DNA from: Dermacentor variabilis
Lineage: Eukaryota; Arthropoda; Arachnida; Ixodida; Ixodidae
Length of the DNA: 64,000 nucleotides
Direction: 5' to 3'
NCBI RefSeq assembly: GCF_050947875.1
Contig: NC_134569.1
Location: 205,772,127-205,836,126, forward strand
Below the pieces are notes generated by a model. The model saw nothing but the letters and a program-made list of their open reading frames with translations, did not search any database and had not been told where the DNA came from. A program made the position numbers and the translations under genes. Below are positions 45,790 through 58,100 of this stretch, piece by piece (positions within the stretch are counted from its first letter, which is position 1; every line of letters starts with the position of its first letter).

Positions 45790-47213
45790 GTGTGCAGTTG
45801 TTCCTCCAAAACTACATCGCTTAGTTTTCTGGAGGAACGGTTGAGTTGAGTGGGACGGGCCGTAGTGGTGACGTGGAGCGACAGAATGGCCAAGGGAATT
45901 GGCGTCTGGCTGAACGGTAAGATCTTCGGTCTTCAGTCATGCGGGTGCAGATTTAGAGCGGAGCGGAGGTGAAAAGAAGCGCCGGCTTTGGGAAGAAGCT
46001 CCAATGGAAAAGTTGTGTTCAGACACATCGTAGCCCCGCCGCTCTTCCTGCTGGCGCTTGCGGCAGAAACATGAAATATGACCGACGTGGCGGACTCCAA
46101 GGCGGATAGTACAGAGTGCTAGCTACTCCGGGAGCCAGTGAAATCAGATGGGCCGTTAAAGGCTCAGACGGCATGGACGGGACGTTCTGTGGAGGCGCGA
46201 AAGCAACGGAAGCGTACGCTGTTAATGGCATCATTGAGTTGACGTTGGCTGGAGGCGAGGCAACAGCTTGCGCGTGAGTCGGTAGCAGCCAAGAGACCGA
46301 TGGTTGCACGTGCGCGGAGTAGGTCATGGAGGCCAGTTCATCCCTGATGACGTCACGCAAGGACGCGCCAGAAGGTGCACTAGGGCACACCGACGGGGAT
46401 GACAAGCCCATTTATTGTAATTCTTCGCGTATCATTCTTCGCTCTTATCATGAGACGCAGTTCTGGGTCCGCCGTGGAAGAATATTCGACAACATCCGGC
46501 TGAATGCGTACAGACTCAAGTTCGTACTGGCGCTGACACTTTGTGACGATCTCAGTGATTGTAGGGATGTTCTTGGTGGCAAAGGCATTGAAGGCGACTG
46601 TCCTACTGCCTTTCATAATGTGGCCTACTTTGACTCTTGCATGGATGAACTCACACGGCGGCAGAGCGCAGGGACATCCCCTATATAGGATGTGAAAGAC
46701 TCACCTGGGTGTTTTTGGCGAGTGTCGAGGGTTTGCGTTGCGTTGGTAGAACGAACCGCCTGGGTACCAAATGCATGGCGGAGTTACTGCGTAAAGGCAG
46801 CCCAGTCAGTAAAGCCTATCTCGTGTTTGAAGAACCATGTCATTGCCTCACCCATCAAGTAGAAGGAGACATATCGGAGCTTGAGGGGCTGATCCCCACG
46901 ATTAGCGGAACTGGCTCGTAATCGTTCAGCCAGTCCTGCACATCTTCCCCACGAAGACCAGCGAAAAGATGGGTGTCACGTTAATGGCTGCTTATGACAT
47001 AAGGAGTGGCTTGCGGTGTGGAAACGGTAGCGCTAGAAGTGGTGGGTGAGTCGGCCTGACACATGCTAGCGCACAGTGGGCGCAAGCGGCGGCCTGAACG
47101 AAACTCCAGGGGGAACACTGAGCGAGCAAAGGACTGAGGAATGAAACGTCACCTCCACCACGTATAACGTCTCTGTTGGAGCGACGTTTTTTGGCCTGAG
47201 TACTCGGTGTCAA
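45790..47213 (-). pseudogene. gypsy gag region
   Basis: 46019-46411 carries a proline/serine-rich stretch with LRDVIRDELASM. 46380-46616 has PTITEIVTKCQRQYELES, a gag C-terminal helix. Further upstream, pieces near 46700-46940 (GEDVQDWLNDYE type) complete the capsid-like region in other frames. There is no knuckle region here. Confidence 0.7.
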
Positions 47214-47237
47214 ACCAGCGAAGGCACAAACCCGATA

Positions 47238-47918
47238 ATGCTTCTAAATCTGACTGCCTATCCCGGGAGGCTGGCTGCAGGGCAAGTCAGAGAGGTCCGA
47301 TTTGATCCCAAAAGAAACATACTTACTGTTGATGTGACTACTCGAACCATCGTCGACATTTTGAAAGCTGTAACGGAGCTAGGAAATATACTTGTCCGCT
47401 CATTCATCGTACATGGAGGCCGCACCACCGCCGGTGTTATCTACGATTTCGATACAGATATTCATAATGACGATCTCCCAGTGCTTATCTCCTCAACTCT
47501 CCATATCACACACGTACACCGTTTTGGACGGTCGAGGTGCATAAAGCACATTTTTGAGGGAGAGACTATACCAACTCATGTAAAAGTGGGTTATGTGCGA
47601 CATCATGTCCGTCCATACAACCCTAGGTCCTTGCATTGCCGTAAGTGCCACAAAATGGGGCATGTAAGTGCTGTGTGCGTTAACAAGATGACATGTCCGC
47701 CCTGTGGTGGTGATCACGATGAGTTGACATTTGCTGGCTCCGACTTGAAGTGCCCTAACTGCCATGGGCCGCACGAGGCAACGTCGAAGGACTGTCCAAA
47801 ATTAAAGACTGAAATGTCCGTGCTAAGGAAAATGGTACGAGATCGATCTACACACAGAGAAGTGGCCACCAAGGTCCACCGCCCCCAGAGGCGCTCACGT
47901 AATCGCAGAAGAAGATAA
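47238..47918 (+). pseudogene. LINE ORF1, 226 codons, 5'-truncated
   Basis: The open frame contains CRKCHKMGHVSAVC, CPPCGGDHDE and CPNCHGPHEATSKDC, a classic row of zinc knuckles, preceded by an RRM-like half (VREVRFDPKRNILTVDVT). It ends in a basic RRSRNRRRR tail. It probably bound LINE RNA in a ribonucleoprotein. The N-terminus may be missing. Confidence 0.82.
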
Positions 47919-48316
47919 GCATCGACAGCAGGACAACCTGTACTCCAGGAAAATCGTCGCGCACTCCTACTAGTCCTCAAACGTCATAGCCACCTTTAAC
48001 CACGTGTACTCTTCTCAACACCACGGACACTATTATATGGCCTTCCGTGCCATCTCAGAGTACAGAAGTGCAGCCGGAACGGCCAGCGTGAACATGAACC
48101 TTCATAGTCGGATGGGCAAATCAAGACAATGCTTGCACAGTTGATTCGTTCCTTGCGAATGCTGCTCATCGGAGTTGAGACGCCCGTTGCCAAGGCTGCG
48201 GTGCAAATTCTCGACGCACTAGAACCAGTGCTTGCTGCTGTATAAACCTAGCAAACGCCATGGCACCATTAACTTCGAAATTGTGATACAGGAAAGCATA
48301 AGCGTTTCCGTAATAT

Positions 48317-48735
48317 TGACATGTGTACTTATCTTAATCGGGCGACCACATTTCGCCGCTTAACAAATGTAATCGCACAGCGCGGGAAGCGCCTGCATGT
48401 ATCCGAAGTTTCTGGAAAGTTATCGATGCTTCTACCCGGCTGTCTGTTGTCGCCGAACCTTGTGCTATCAAATTTCATCGCGTGACGCGAATGGTGTAGA
48501 ACTATGTGGAAGGCATGCGGGTCCCAACGACTAGTCTGGAACATTCGACGACTGTTGTATAAAAGCCGACGCGCTTGACCCGCTGATCAGATTTTCGACG
48601 ATCGCAGACCGTGTGCGCCGCTATCGTTGTGCTATAAGTGTAGCCTGTTTTGTGGGCACAGGTTCGCCCAATAAAAGTTAGTTTTGTTGTTCACAGTATT
48701 GCTACTGTGTTATTCAACGTCACCACCACGTGACA
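48317..48735 (+). mobile_element. Solo LTR of a gypsy-like retrotransposon, copy 2
   Basis: 419 bp, starting TGACATGTG and ending CACGTGACA, with TATAAAAGCCGACGCG and CCCAATAAAAG. Target duplication ATAT at 48313-48316 and 48736-48739. It sits between ORF1 and the endonuclease of the host LINE. It is the same family as 19690-20132 but opposite in orientation, and lacks about 30 bp near one end. Confidence 0.88.
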
Positions 48736-48744
48736 ATATTCAAG

Positions 48745-49320
48745 TGCAACGCATGAGGTCTACGGGGTCGCCTGGGAGATATTAAACAGGGAGTGCTCAA
48801 GCATCGGTTTCCTGTTATGGTAATATGCGAGCCGAATATGACATCGCCGTACAGACTCTCTGGATACGAACAATTCGCGTCTGCGACAAGTGTAAATACT
48901 AGCAAAGTTTTACTATGCGTGCGATGTGACCTCACGTATTCGCTAAACCAAGTTCCGGTGCATAACAGCAACGAGTACGTCTCTATAACACTGAACCTAA
49001 ATTGCCGGATGATCTCGATCATCGGTGGCTATATTTCTCCCAGGGGAAGATTTGACTCTGGACACCTGAAACTTGTTCTGGACTCTTGCCAAGGACCTCA
49101 TATTATTGTAGGTTATTTCAACGCGCACCACCATCTTTGCGGTAGTAGGATCACAAATCTTCGAGGAAGACAACTTCTTAACTTCACAAGCAGCAATGAT
49201 CTTAACATCCTGAACGACGGCTCACCAACATTTCCTCGTGGCACAAGGTACAGCAGGTGTCTCGATTTAGCTATCGCTTCGAGATGTCTTCCGTCTTCTA
49301 CTGCCTGATGCACAGATTCT
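48745..49320 (+). pseudogene. LINE endonuclease, damaged
   Basis: The frame starts KCNA, then an in-frame TGA where an arginine codon is expected, then GLRGRLGDIKQGVLKHRFPV. It continues with VICEPNMTSP and HIIVGYFNAHHHLCGSR. The GDFN catalytic block reads GYFN, so the aspartate is lost. The C-terminal part includes NILNDGSPTFPRGTRYSRCL. Confidence 0.82.
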
Positions 49321-49490
49321 GAAACGAATGGCAGTGATCACCTGCCCACTTATGTAAAATGAGATGGTTTACAAGACTTCCAAGTTCTCATTAGCGACGC
49401 ACTGACCGGGATGCTTTTCAGAACAAGCTAGAAGAATCCTGCAACTGTATAATTTCACCGAAAGAGATTGAAGAGCGCATTACAGCCGCA

Positions 49491-51230
49491 ATGCATGCAG
49501 CAACACGCATTATCCAAACATCATATTCAAGAACATCCGTTGAAGTTCTATATCAAGAGCTGCGGGCAGTCCGACGTCGCGCCGAAAGGAAATACCGGCG
49601 AACTAAATTGATATCAGACTTGAAGACGTCACGCCGTGTGCAAAAAAAAATTCTAAGATACTTAGACAAGCTCGACAGAGAACGTGCGAGGTCCTTTTGC
49701 ACCACCCTGGACCCAAGAAAACCGTTGTCCACAATATGGCATGTAGTACGAGCACTACCATCTCCTCCACAATAGCTACGTCCCTTCCGAGCTTTGGCTA
49801 TCATTCCGACGCGCAGTGAGAAGGATATCGCGGAACATTTCTGCATGCGCCTCTCTGGATCTACAACATCGATAGCTTCAGTGCTCAGGTGTGCTCCTCC
49901 AACAATGGACAATCGTCTCGACCTCCCATTCACGCTGCAAGTGCTACATGCAGCGATTTCCTCTTCAAGACACACAAGTGCGCCTGGTCCGGATGTCATT
50001 ACGTATTCTACCTTGCGCCAGCTAGGCCCTCGAGCGACTGAAGAGCTTCTGGCTTTATACAATCTCTCTTGGTCCTCGGGAACTGTGCCTGCACACTGGA
50101 AGACAAACAAAATCGTGGCATTCATGAAACCACGCAAGACACCCCATGCTGTGCTTTCCTACAGACCTGTGGCACTTTCCAGTTCCATAGGTAAAACCAT
50201 GGAACGCATGGTTTTGACGCGCCTTGAGTGGTTTTTGGGGAAGCGTAATATATATTCAGACGCAATGACAGTTTTCCGAAAGGGTAGGTCGTCAATCGAC
50301 AGCGTCATTGACCTAGTAACAACTGTTGAACATCAGAAACGTCGCGTCGATTAACGGCTGCTGTCTTTCTAGATATCAAGGGTACCTTTGACAACTTTCT
50401 ACATGATGCAATTTGAAATGCCCTAGAAGAATGTGGCGTCGGGGAACGTATGCATCAGTGGATAGCCAGCTATCTTCAAGAGAGAACGATATTCATGACA
50501 ACCTCAGACGGTGAAACAAAGAACCACCATGTCTATCGTGGAGTGCCTCAAGGAGGTCTAATGAGCCTAACCTTATTTAAAATCGTTCTCATTGGACTTG
50601 TCAAAGAACACGCAGGTACAGTCTCGGTCTCTGTGTACGCAGACGACATATGTATATGGACGACGAGCTTAACGCGCTTGCAAGTGCAAACGAAGCTGCA
50701 GCGCGCGGTGTTAATGACGTCGACATACCTAAAGAGTCGCAGACTGCACCTCTCACCGTAGAAACGTGAAACCATGGCATTTACACGGCAGTCAATGGCC
50801 TGCTACCCCGTTATGATTGATGAGAAGAATATACCTTCAGTAACCCACTACAAGTTTCTCGGAGTCATCATCGACCGTGACTTATCTTGGTCGAAACTCC
50901 TCTCTGGATTAAGAAAAAAGCTGAACACCTTTACTCAGATCATTCGATATATGCCTGGAAAATCATGGGGGCCATCCAAATCATCTTTTCTGCAGCTCTA
51001 CCAGGCACTTTTCGTTGGCTACTTCCGCTACAGTGCGCCTGTACTTTCTCGGTTTAGTACAACTGCTGTAATCACACTTGAAAGTGCTCAGGTTCGCGCA
51101 CTGAGACATAGCCTAGGACTACCACGATCTGCGTCTACTTCGGGCACTGTTGCAGGGGCACGTGCGGGCCCAGCTCGAGTTTATATGCAACATAAGCCAT
51201 TGCGAGTGCATCTAAGGCTACTGACTTGAC
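49491..51230 (+). pseudogene. LINE reverse transcriptase, damaged
   Basis: 49794-50354 gives SAPGPDVITYSTLRQLG, SYRPVALSSSIGKTMERM and FRKGRSSIDSVIDL. 50450-50761 gives GVPQGGLMSLTLF and YADDICIW; the YADD is intact. 50774-51229 gives FLGVIIDRDLSW and the thumb. A stop after RRVD (50354) and shifts break the frame. Confidence 0.88.
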
Positions 51231-51549
51231 ACAGGAATCATCCACTGACGAACGTCACAAGCATACAGCCAGTGTCCGCCTACTCAGAAGCCGTGTTGTC
51301 GCAGCAAGATTTATTGCCGGCGGGCTTCGAACAGTATGACATACCCGAAGTTCCATCTTGGACGATGGCAAACCCAACGGTGAGACTCTCAATCCCTGGA
51401 AACACGAAGAAGTCGAAAATGCCGCTTGCTGGGCTCAAGCATTTCGCGCTATCACACAGAAGCAGTTGGCTGAATACTGCAACAGAGTCTCGAGAAGTGG
51501 ACAATATTCTGTGACTCAAAACCAACACTGCACCTCATCAACAATTATT

Positions 51550-52170
51550 TGAATGACTGAACCGCATATAGTCCTCTGGTTTATGATATCATGTCTCTGC
51601 TTGCTGAGGCGTCTCATTCCGGGCATACCATCGTGCTGTAGTGGATTCCTGGCCATTGTGGAATAGCTGGAAACGAACTGGCTCACACGGAAGCAAAAAA
51701 GGCACACACTGACGGAACCATTATAAAAATTCATTTTTCCGGGTATGATATTAACGCCTTGCTCCATACCTCCATTAAAACTTCTACGAAGCGACATTGG
51801 GACAACCCCGAACATCGACAAGAGCGCCTCCATTGAATTTATGCTGGATTCCAATTCCGGCTTCCACTTCGGCTGCGGAGAAGCCACGAAACACTCATTC
51901 ATCGATTACGGCTGAGTGTGGCATACACCCACCGATACCTTCACTCTGAATGTAGCATCTGTCACACTCTCGAGACAATAGCTAACGTACTTTGCGTGTG
52001 CCCTCAATATGCGGCCGAACGAAGGACACTCGAATCCACTGTTGTCAGCTAGGACCCCCGCCCCTTTTCAGAAGAAAAGCTTTTGGGCGCGTGGAGGAGT
52101 GCTCACTGTGCCCAACGTGCCAAAATATCAGTTTTGAACTTTTTAAGTGAGACTGGTTTGGCGATCGCCT
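51550..52170 (+). pseudogene. LINE RNase H end and C-terminal tail
   Basis: Plus-strand translation gives WIPGHCGIAGNELAHTEAKK (a TAG replaces the codon before it), then CPQYAAERRTLES and RPFSEEKLLGAW. This is the same block as at 11378-11500 (minus), so both belong to one LINE family. Confidence 0.82.
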
Positions 52171-52286
52171 CTAGAAGCTATGAGACGTGCCGTCAGTGCG
52201 AAATGTGTTTTCGCAATAACTTTTTGGAACAAGATTACTTTTTGTATGGACATGTTTACTCTTACATGCATTGCGTCTACAGTGCC

Positions 52287-54075
52287 CATCCGCATATTAG
52301 ACAACGTGTATATAGTTTCTCATTGTACTATAACATAATCAACCGCCACCCACCCTTCCCTGTATTTCCCACTTCCCCTTTCCCCAGTGAGGAGTAGCAG
52401 GCTAGAGCCACGCTCTCCAGGGCGACCTCTCCTCCTTTCCCTTCATAAAGAATCTACTCCTCCTCACCCAATAATGATGGTCACACACGGAACTGAAGAT
52501 GAGGATCCATCAACGTAGGATGATGATGATAATGTATAGATGAAGAAGTGGGGCGTAATAAACCCCCACAGGGCAGCCAATACCATACCCCATAGTGGAT
52601 ACGCGCCACTGTTGTGGACAAAAGACAAGACATCTAGAGTACAAGTGGGAAAGAGAGAAAGAGATGGAGAAGGTTTATCGAGAGCTGGATATGGGGCTAG
52701 CCAAGCAGAAATGCTCTGCTACTGCTCCAGATGGTAAAAGGAAAAAAAAGGAAAATGAAGACTTGGGAGGTAGAGTATGAAATGACAGACCGAGCGCTGA
52801 ACTTCAACTGATTTTATTCTTACAGCAGGACAGGGACAATTAACAAACGTGCATGTGTACATCAGTGTTGCCTAGAGCGGTTACATTCACATTTTTACTA
52901 GTTGCATCTCGTTCTCAAACAGAAAAACAGACGTGTCACTAAGACAACTCATGCCTCTCTCTTTTATGTGATATGCCTCCAAAATCTCCTGTTAACGTAT
53001 CACCATTCCTGCCAGGTATGTTTATCTCATGTATCTAGCGGCTGGCAAGGGGGGAAAAGAAGGAACAGTGAAAAAAGTCGAGATTATTCAAGCAACACAA
53101 AAGTGAATTTCAGAACACTAAGAACTCGCTCATAAAGAAATATCTTAATACAGCTATGACACGGGCAATAAAACGTATAGCAGTACCTGATTGAGGCCTG
53201 TGTCACGTAAAATATTTCTTAGCGCCTTTTAGTGTGAAAGCCGTTGCAGCCCTCCCCAAAGTTTAGTGCACCTAGCAGTTCCAGGCTTTCATCGAGACGC
53301 CGCTCTAAGAAACTCATTTAGGATGCCCGTGAAGCTGTGGGCCTGTGAATCCCAAGTTCTAATTAAATAAGTCACGTCTTCGCATTAACCTTACGTTTGG
53401 CGCATTGCGGAGTTTAAATAACAATCGAATGGTGAAGTGAAATTTAGCCGAACTTGAGATCGAACCATGCGCATGCGCTTGTGACACAAGAGTCAAATTC
53501 GAGAGCAACATTTAGGAAGGGGCTCGTATGGCAAGGCGCCGCCATTCCGGAGTAAAAGCTGTGTGCTTCACACAGCAGACACAACAACCGCAGCGCCACG
53601 CCTAGAAAAGGATGCGAGAAGAGAAAGAGAGAGAAAGAGAAGACAGGAAATGCAGGGAGGTCAACTAGACGCACAGCCGGTTTGTTACCCTGCGCCGGGG
53701 GAAGGGGCTATGAGGATGACGAGAGAGAGAGAGAGAGGTGAAACTGACAGACAAAGAACTTTACTAATGGTCCTGAGGTACCGCGTTAGGGTTCCTGCCT
53801 TTTTATGGAGACCCCGTAGCTGTCGCGAGCAGCACCCACGTCGGTGTCGGGAGATCGCGGTCCTCAGCCCTGTCGCAGGCCCTCTGGACAGCCCGTAGTT
53901 GCTCTGAGAGGTCGACGCTCTTAAGGGCTGCCTCCCGGCCGGTTAGAGTGGTTATCGATGAGCTGCGTAACGCACGGCATTGCCAGGGCATATGGGATAA
54001 GGAGCAGTACGCCTCCCCACAGATTGGACAGTGGGGTTATACATTATGGGCGAAGTGACTGAATCGGCCCCTGGG
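52287..54075. repeat. Right arm of the two-copy repeat, uninterrupted
   Basis: Pairs with 1-1097 plus 5587-6276, ~90 percent identical by eye in the parts compared, with small indels. At 53378-53382 it reads CTTCG followed by CATTAACC, exactly where the gypsy element interrupts the left arm. The first ~190 bases are LINE tail (+); the last ~475 bases are a truncated LINE 3' end (-). Confidence 0.85.
53600..54075 (-). pseudogene. LINE 3' end fragment (minus strand)
   Basis: Matches 5830-6276 and contains the last residues of the minus-strand LINE ORF2 (PICPGNAVRYAAHR near 53960-54010) and its pyrimidine-rich tail. It is 5'-truncated at about 54075. Confidence 0.8.
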
Positions 54076-54099
54076 GTGCTATGCAGGATGCGTCGAGTT

Positions 54100-55148
54100 T
54101 GGCGAAACTCGGGATCTTCACGAGCTCTGGCGACACCCCAAAATGAAAGCAGAAATGGTACCGAGACACAGTTTATCTTTCGAAAAGCCTCCAGGTTCAT
54201 TGGTTTATCGAGATTCATCCTGGGTGGCTATCATTCCTTGGGCGTTGCCTTCTAGGCGGTCGACAAACTGGGGCTCACGTGATCATACCGTCAGTGCATG
54301 GTTGTGCCTTCTTTCACTTGTTTGTCGTTCCACCGAGTGCATTACATGCACAAGCAAGTTATTAAACAAATGCATTTAGTACAATATTATTAGTTCCTTT
54401 AACGTGGTTTAAAATCATTTTAAAGCCTATAAGATGTACACTGAATGCGTATTAGACTAATTTGTAATTTATTACCCTTCGCATTACACCACGAGGGAAC
54501 GCTGTGGTGGCGTCATCACATCCATTGACCGAGCGAGCATGGCGGCTAAGCATCGAAGAGGACCAATGTAAACAAACACGTACAACGAGCTTACAGTGCG
54601 CGACGTAGTGATCAGGCTCGACGATGACCACGATTCCTTGGGTAGTTCTGTTCCTCCGCGAGCAGTCTTTCCGTGCACCCCATAAGACTGCCCATAGCTT
54701 CGGCGATTTTACAGATCGCAACGCGCACCTACTGTTCACGGCGTAATGCTGATTCTATGAGTGTGCCGAGTTCCTCCACTCTGCGTTACTGCGAGCATCA
54801 CGAATATTACATAGTGTGTGCAAAAGGAAGACAGCCTATATAGCTACGATGCCACAAGGAGGTGGCGCCGACGATGGATCTCGCAACCAACACTGTGAAG
54901 GAGACATCGACAAACCGCAGATAAGTAGATTTATACTGTTTCATATTTAGCATAATATTAGTACACGGATTAAGCCACTTTCGTAGTAACGAGCAGAATG
55001 TCCAGCAGTTCAAAAAAGGCTTTCAGAACCAATGAGTGTTCGTGCTTTTATATCGCGTGGGCCAGCCAAAATTTAAAGGTGATCGCGTTTGCCCGAGCTT
55101 CGAAGGCATGCCACTCCCCCCAGTAGGCAGCATATGCCATAGCCAGAA
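54100..55148. other. No gene recognised; upstream of the Myb/SANT-like gene
   Basis: Low-complexity AT-rich and mixed sequence without motifs. The promoter of the next gene lies at the right end, but no TATA box is obvious. Confidence 0.4.
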
Positions 55149-55150
55149 GC

Positions 55151-58100
55151 ATGGCGGAAAGCGAACTCGGACCACCTGCAGCAAAAAAGGCTAGGTCGGG
55201 GCGTCATGCGTCTGCTCTCCAGAAAGAAGAATTAGTCGCCTTCTTGGAGAGGCATCCCAACCTAGCCAGGCCGAGCAGCGAGTTGTCCGCGTGTTTCACG
55301 GGCCATGAACGCGACAAATTGTGGGCCCAGTTGGCAGACCTCCTCAACGAACATGGCCCCGCGAAGAAGAGTGCGACAAATTGGCGGCGATATTGGTCCG
55401 AGCTTGTGGCACAAGTCAAGCGGGACGCAGTCGTTGTGTCGGAAGCTGCCGCGTAAGTTGCACTGGTATTAGTTATTTAAGGAAACAGACGCTGCTGTTG
55501 TCAGTCTGCGTTATGCTCACAATGAAATGTTGCCTTATTCGTTAATTCATTAAATGTTGATAAACTTAGAGCTGCGTGGCAGTGGTGTCACAGTGGCTTT
55601 TAGTAGTATTTAATCATGTTAAATACGTTTCTGCAAACAACTGACCAGTTATATTTGCGAGTAACTTTCTCATTTGGAAATCTTCTGCGTACCTCCTTCT
55701 TAAACGCGTTTTGCCCTCAATTTCAGTGGCACAGGTGGTGGAAGGCTACCAGGGCTCGGAGGGAGGGTGCTCTCATTGATTGGCCGTGAGTGTGCCATGG
55801 GCTTGGGGCCTTCACTATTGCTGGAAGACCCCACACCGGTGAGTGCGGTACTGCGTATGCAGTTTAATTGTGTTTATTTAGTCTCTATCGTGAAAGTGCA
55901 AGCCATAGACTGCATAAAATCTTGCATTTCTACTCGACTACAGCAAATTCCATGTAAAGAGTGCAGAAAGTTCCATTAGCACACAACTGTAGAGCTTGCA
56001 CTCAACTGCATAACATACAGTACAGTTAGCATTGTCACACTTTAAAAGGGTTTGTTGCATGCTGTTATTTAGGCAACTTATCTATTTCTTTTATCATCGT
56101 TCTGCAGGAGTCGCAAACCTCGACCAGCCCGCTCGACGTCCCAGTAGTGCCACTGCAGCACTCGATTTCCGGTGTGTCCTTGGCATTTTTGTTCAATTAG
56201 AGATGACTCAATCAATTGCAGCTTACCATTTTTCGTTTTACGAGCTAGCACAAGCAGGCGTGTAACATGCCACACTGAGTTCTTTAAATTCCTTGATCGT
56301 ATTTCTCCTCATTATACACCACAGTTCCCCAAGCAAGCACAATGCCAAAAGGCTCGCAGGCACAGCCTAAGCCTGGAACATTACAGATGATTGCTGATGA
56401 CCAAAAGAGGCTCGTCGAGGCAGTGGAGGGTCTGCGGTCTGACACAGCACAGGCATGTATAATCTTTTATTGCAAACCATTCTGCAACCACACAAAGTGC
56501 TTGGCTTTTGAAACCATAAGACAAGGCCTTCATGCAGTTTAGGGGTTTTGTGGGTATTTCTGAAAGAGGCCCTGTGTTAGCCTTCCTTGCTCCTTTGCTG
56601 TTAACTTATTGGTTTATTCACACGTAATATTTACTAGGGCAACAGGAATTTCGCAAGGTGTAATGCAGAGAATGTTCGGAATCTAGAAACGCATCACTTT
56701 GGGCAACCTGGCATATGGGGCAAGTATTGCAAGCCTATTGCTTGTGCTCGCAAATGAGCATCAATGTCTTTACTATCCAAAGCCGGTGGAACAGGCAACT
56801 GGTGACTGTGTAAAGGGGAGATTGGCAGGATTTGAAAGGAATAGACTGAATAACGAATACTTTCTTCTAGAAGTGCAATAAGATGAAACAGACCTGAAGA
56901 AGCACCAGCAGAAAAACAAAAGAAATGGAATAACTTTCATTACATACGCCTATGTGAGCATAATAGAATATGTGGAAGTGTTGTGTAGGGTAAATGGCAG
57001 TCATCATAGGTTTCAAATGCCAGTAAACTTTTCAGAAAAGAGCAAAATTAGTCAACGGAAAAATAAACCAATGTATATGCAGTCAGCGTGAGCACAGATT
57101 ATATCATGCTCTTCACAAATAACTATGCACCTATACAACAGAAAAATGGAAAGAGTGAAAAGATGGTAACTTCGATTTAATGAATGGAACGTTACAATAC
57201 TACGAAGATGAAATTTAACGAGGATGTAAGGCACCAGAGCAACAAGCGGACAACTTTTCTGAAGTAACACAATGTGATTAAAGAACATGAAGGTGTGTAA
57301 CCTCAGAAACAAAACATAACTCAACAAATAGGCAGAACTCTTGGACAGAAAGATTATTAGAGACAATCAAATTAGAGCGTTGGAAGGAGTAAGGAAACAG
57401 TAAATACAAGCAGCATGACATCTGCGAGAAGAAACTTTGCATAGGAAAGATTGAGATGTATGCACTGAAACACAATTAGGGCAATTCAATATTGTGCAAA
57501 ACATTCACCAAGGTGATTTCCAAGAAAGCCAGCACAACGCTTTATTCAAACCAACCGAGACAGACACAGCCTCAAGGTATGAGTTTTCTATAATGAAACA
57601 CATTCATGTCATCAATCGAGTAACTGAAAAATCTGCAGAGCACAAGAAACTTTTTACATGGCTTCATTTGTAGCAAAAAGGCATTTGGATTAATTGGATA
57701 CACATACATTCATAGACGTTGTACATCATAGAGCACAAGAGCACAATACCCTGGGAAATATTGAGACTACGCAGCTATATTAATTCGCCACTAGCAAAGC
57801 GGAATAGCAATCAAGAAAGGGGTCTGGAGGCAAGGAGACAAACTCACCCAGGCGCTATTCACTGCGCAGATAGAAGTATTCGAACTATTACACTTAGGCA
57901 TACCTAGGTGAGCAGTGGAAGGTTGAGTAATATGGAAAAGATAAAGGTAACCTTTACTAACTTGGCGAGATAACAGAAATTCATGAGTGACAATCAGCCC
58001 GCAGAATCTATGGAAGAGTATCTTTACCAAAGTGAAATATCAATAGCAGGTACTGATATAAAGCATGAAACTTATACAAAAATTTTATGGGTTGAACAGC

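Larger units (their letters stand above)
41718..47213 (-). mobile_element. Second Ty3/gypsy element, decayed
   Basis: Reads on the minus strand as gag (about 47000 down to 45790), protease (45080), RT (44140), RNase H (43550 to 42700) and integrase (42660 down to 41730). No paired LTRs were identified at either end, so the element is likely truncated. All domains are frameshifted. A GC-rich, LTR-like segment (45091-45778) lies between gag and protease. It differs in sequence from the gypsy element at 1098-5586. Confidence 0.8.
47238..52480 (+). mobile_element. LINE with RNase H, plus strand, decayed
   Basis: Plus-strand order: ORF1 with knuckles (47238-47918), solo LTR (48317-48735), endonuclease (from about 48745), RT (49491-51230), RNase H and C-terminal tail (51550-52170), then a 3' UTR with the GTGAGGAGTAGCAGGCTAGAG block also at 103-123. 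Stops and shifts are present in all domains. The 5' end before 47238 is missing or obscured by the gypsy element. Confidence 0.88.
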
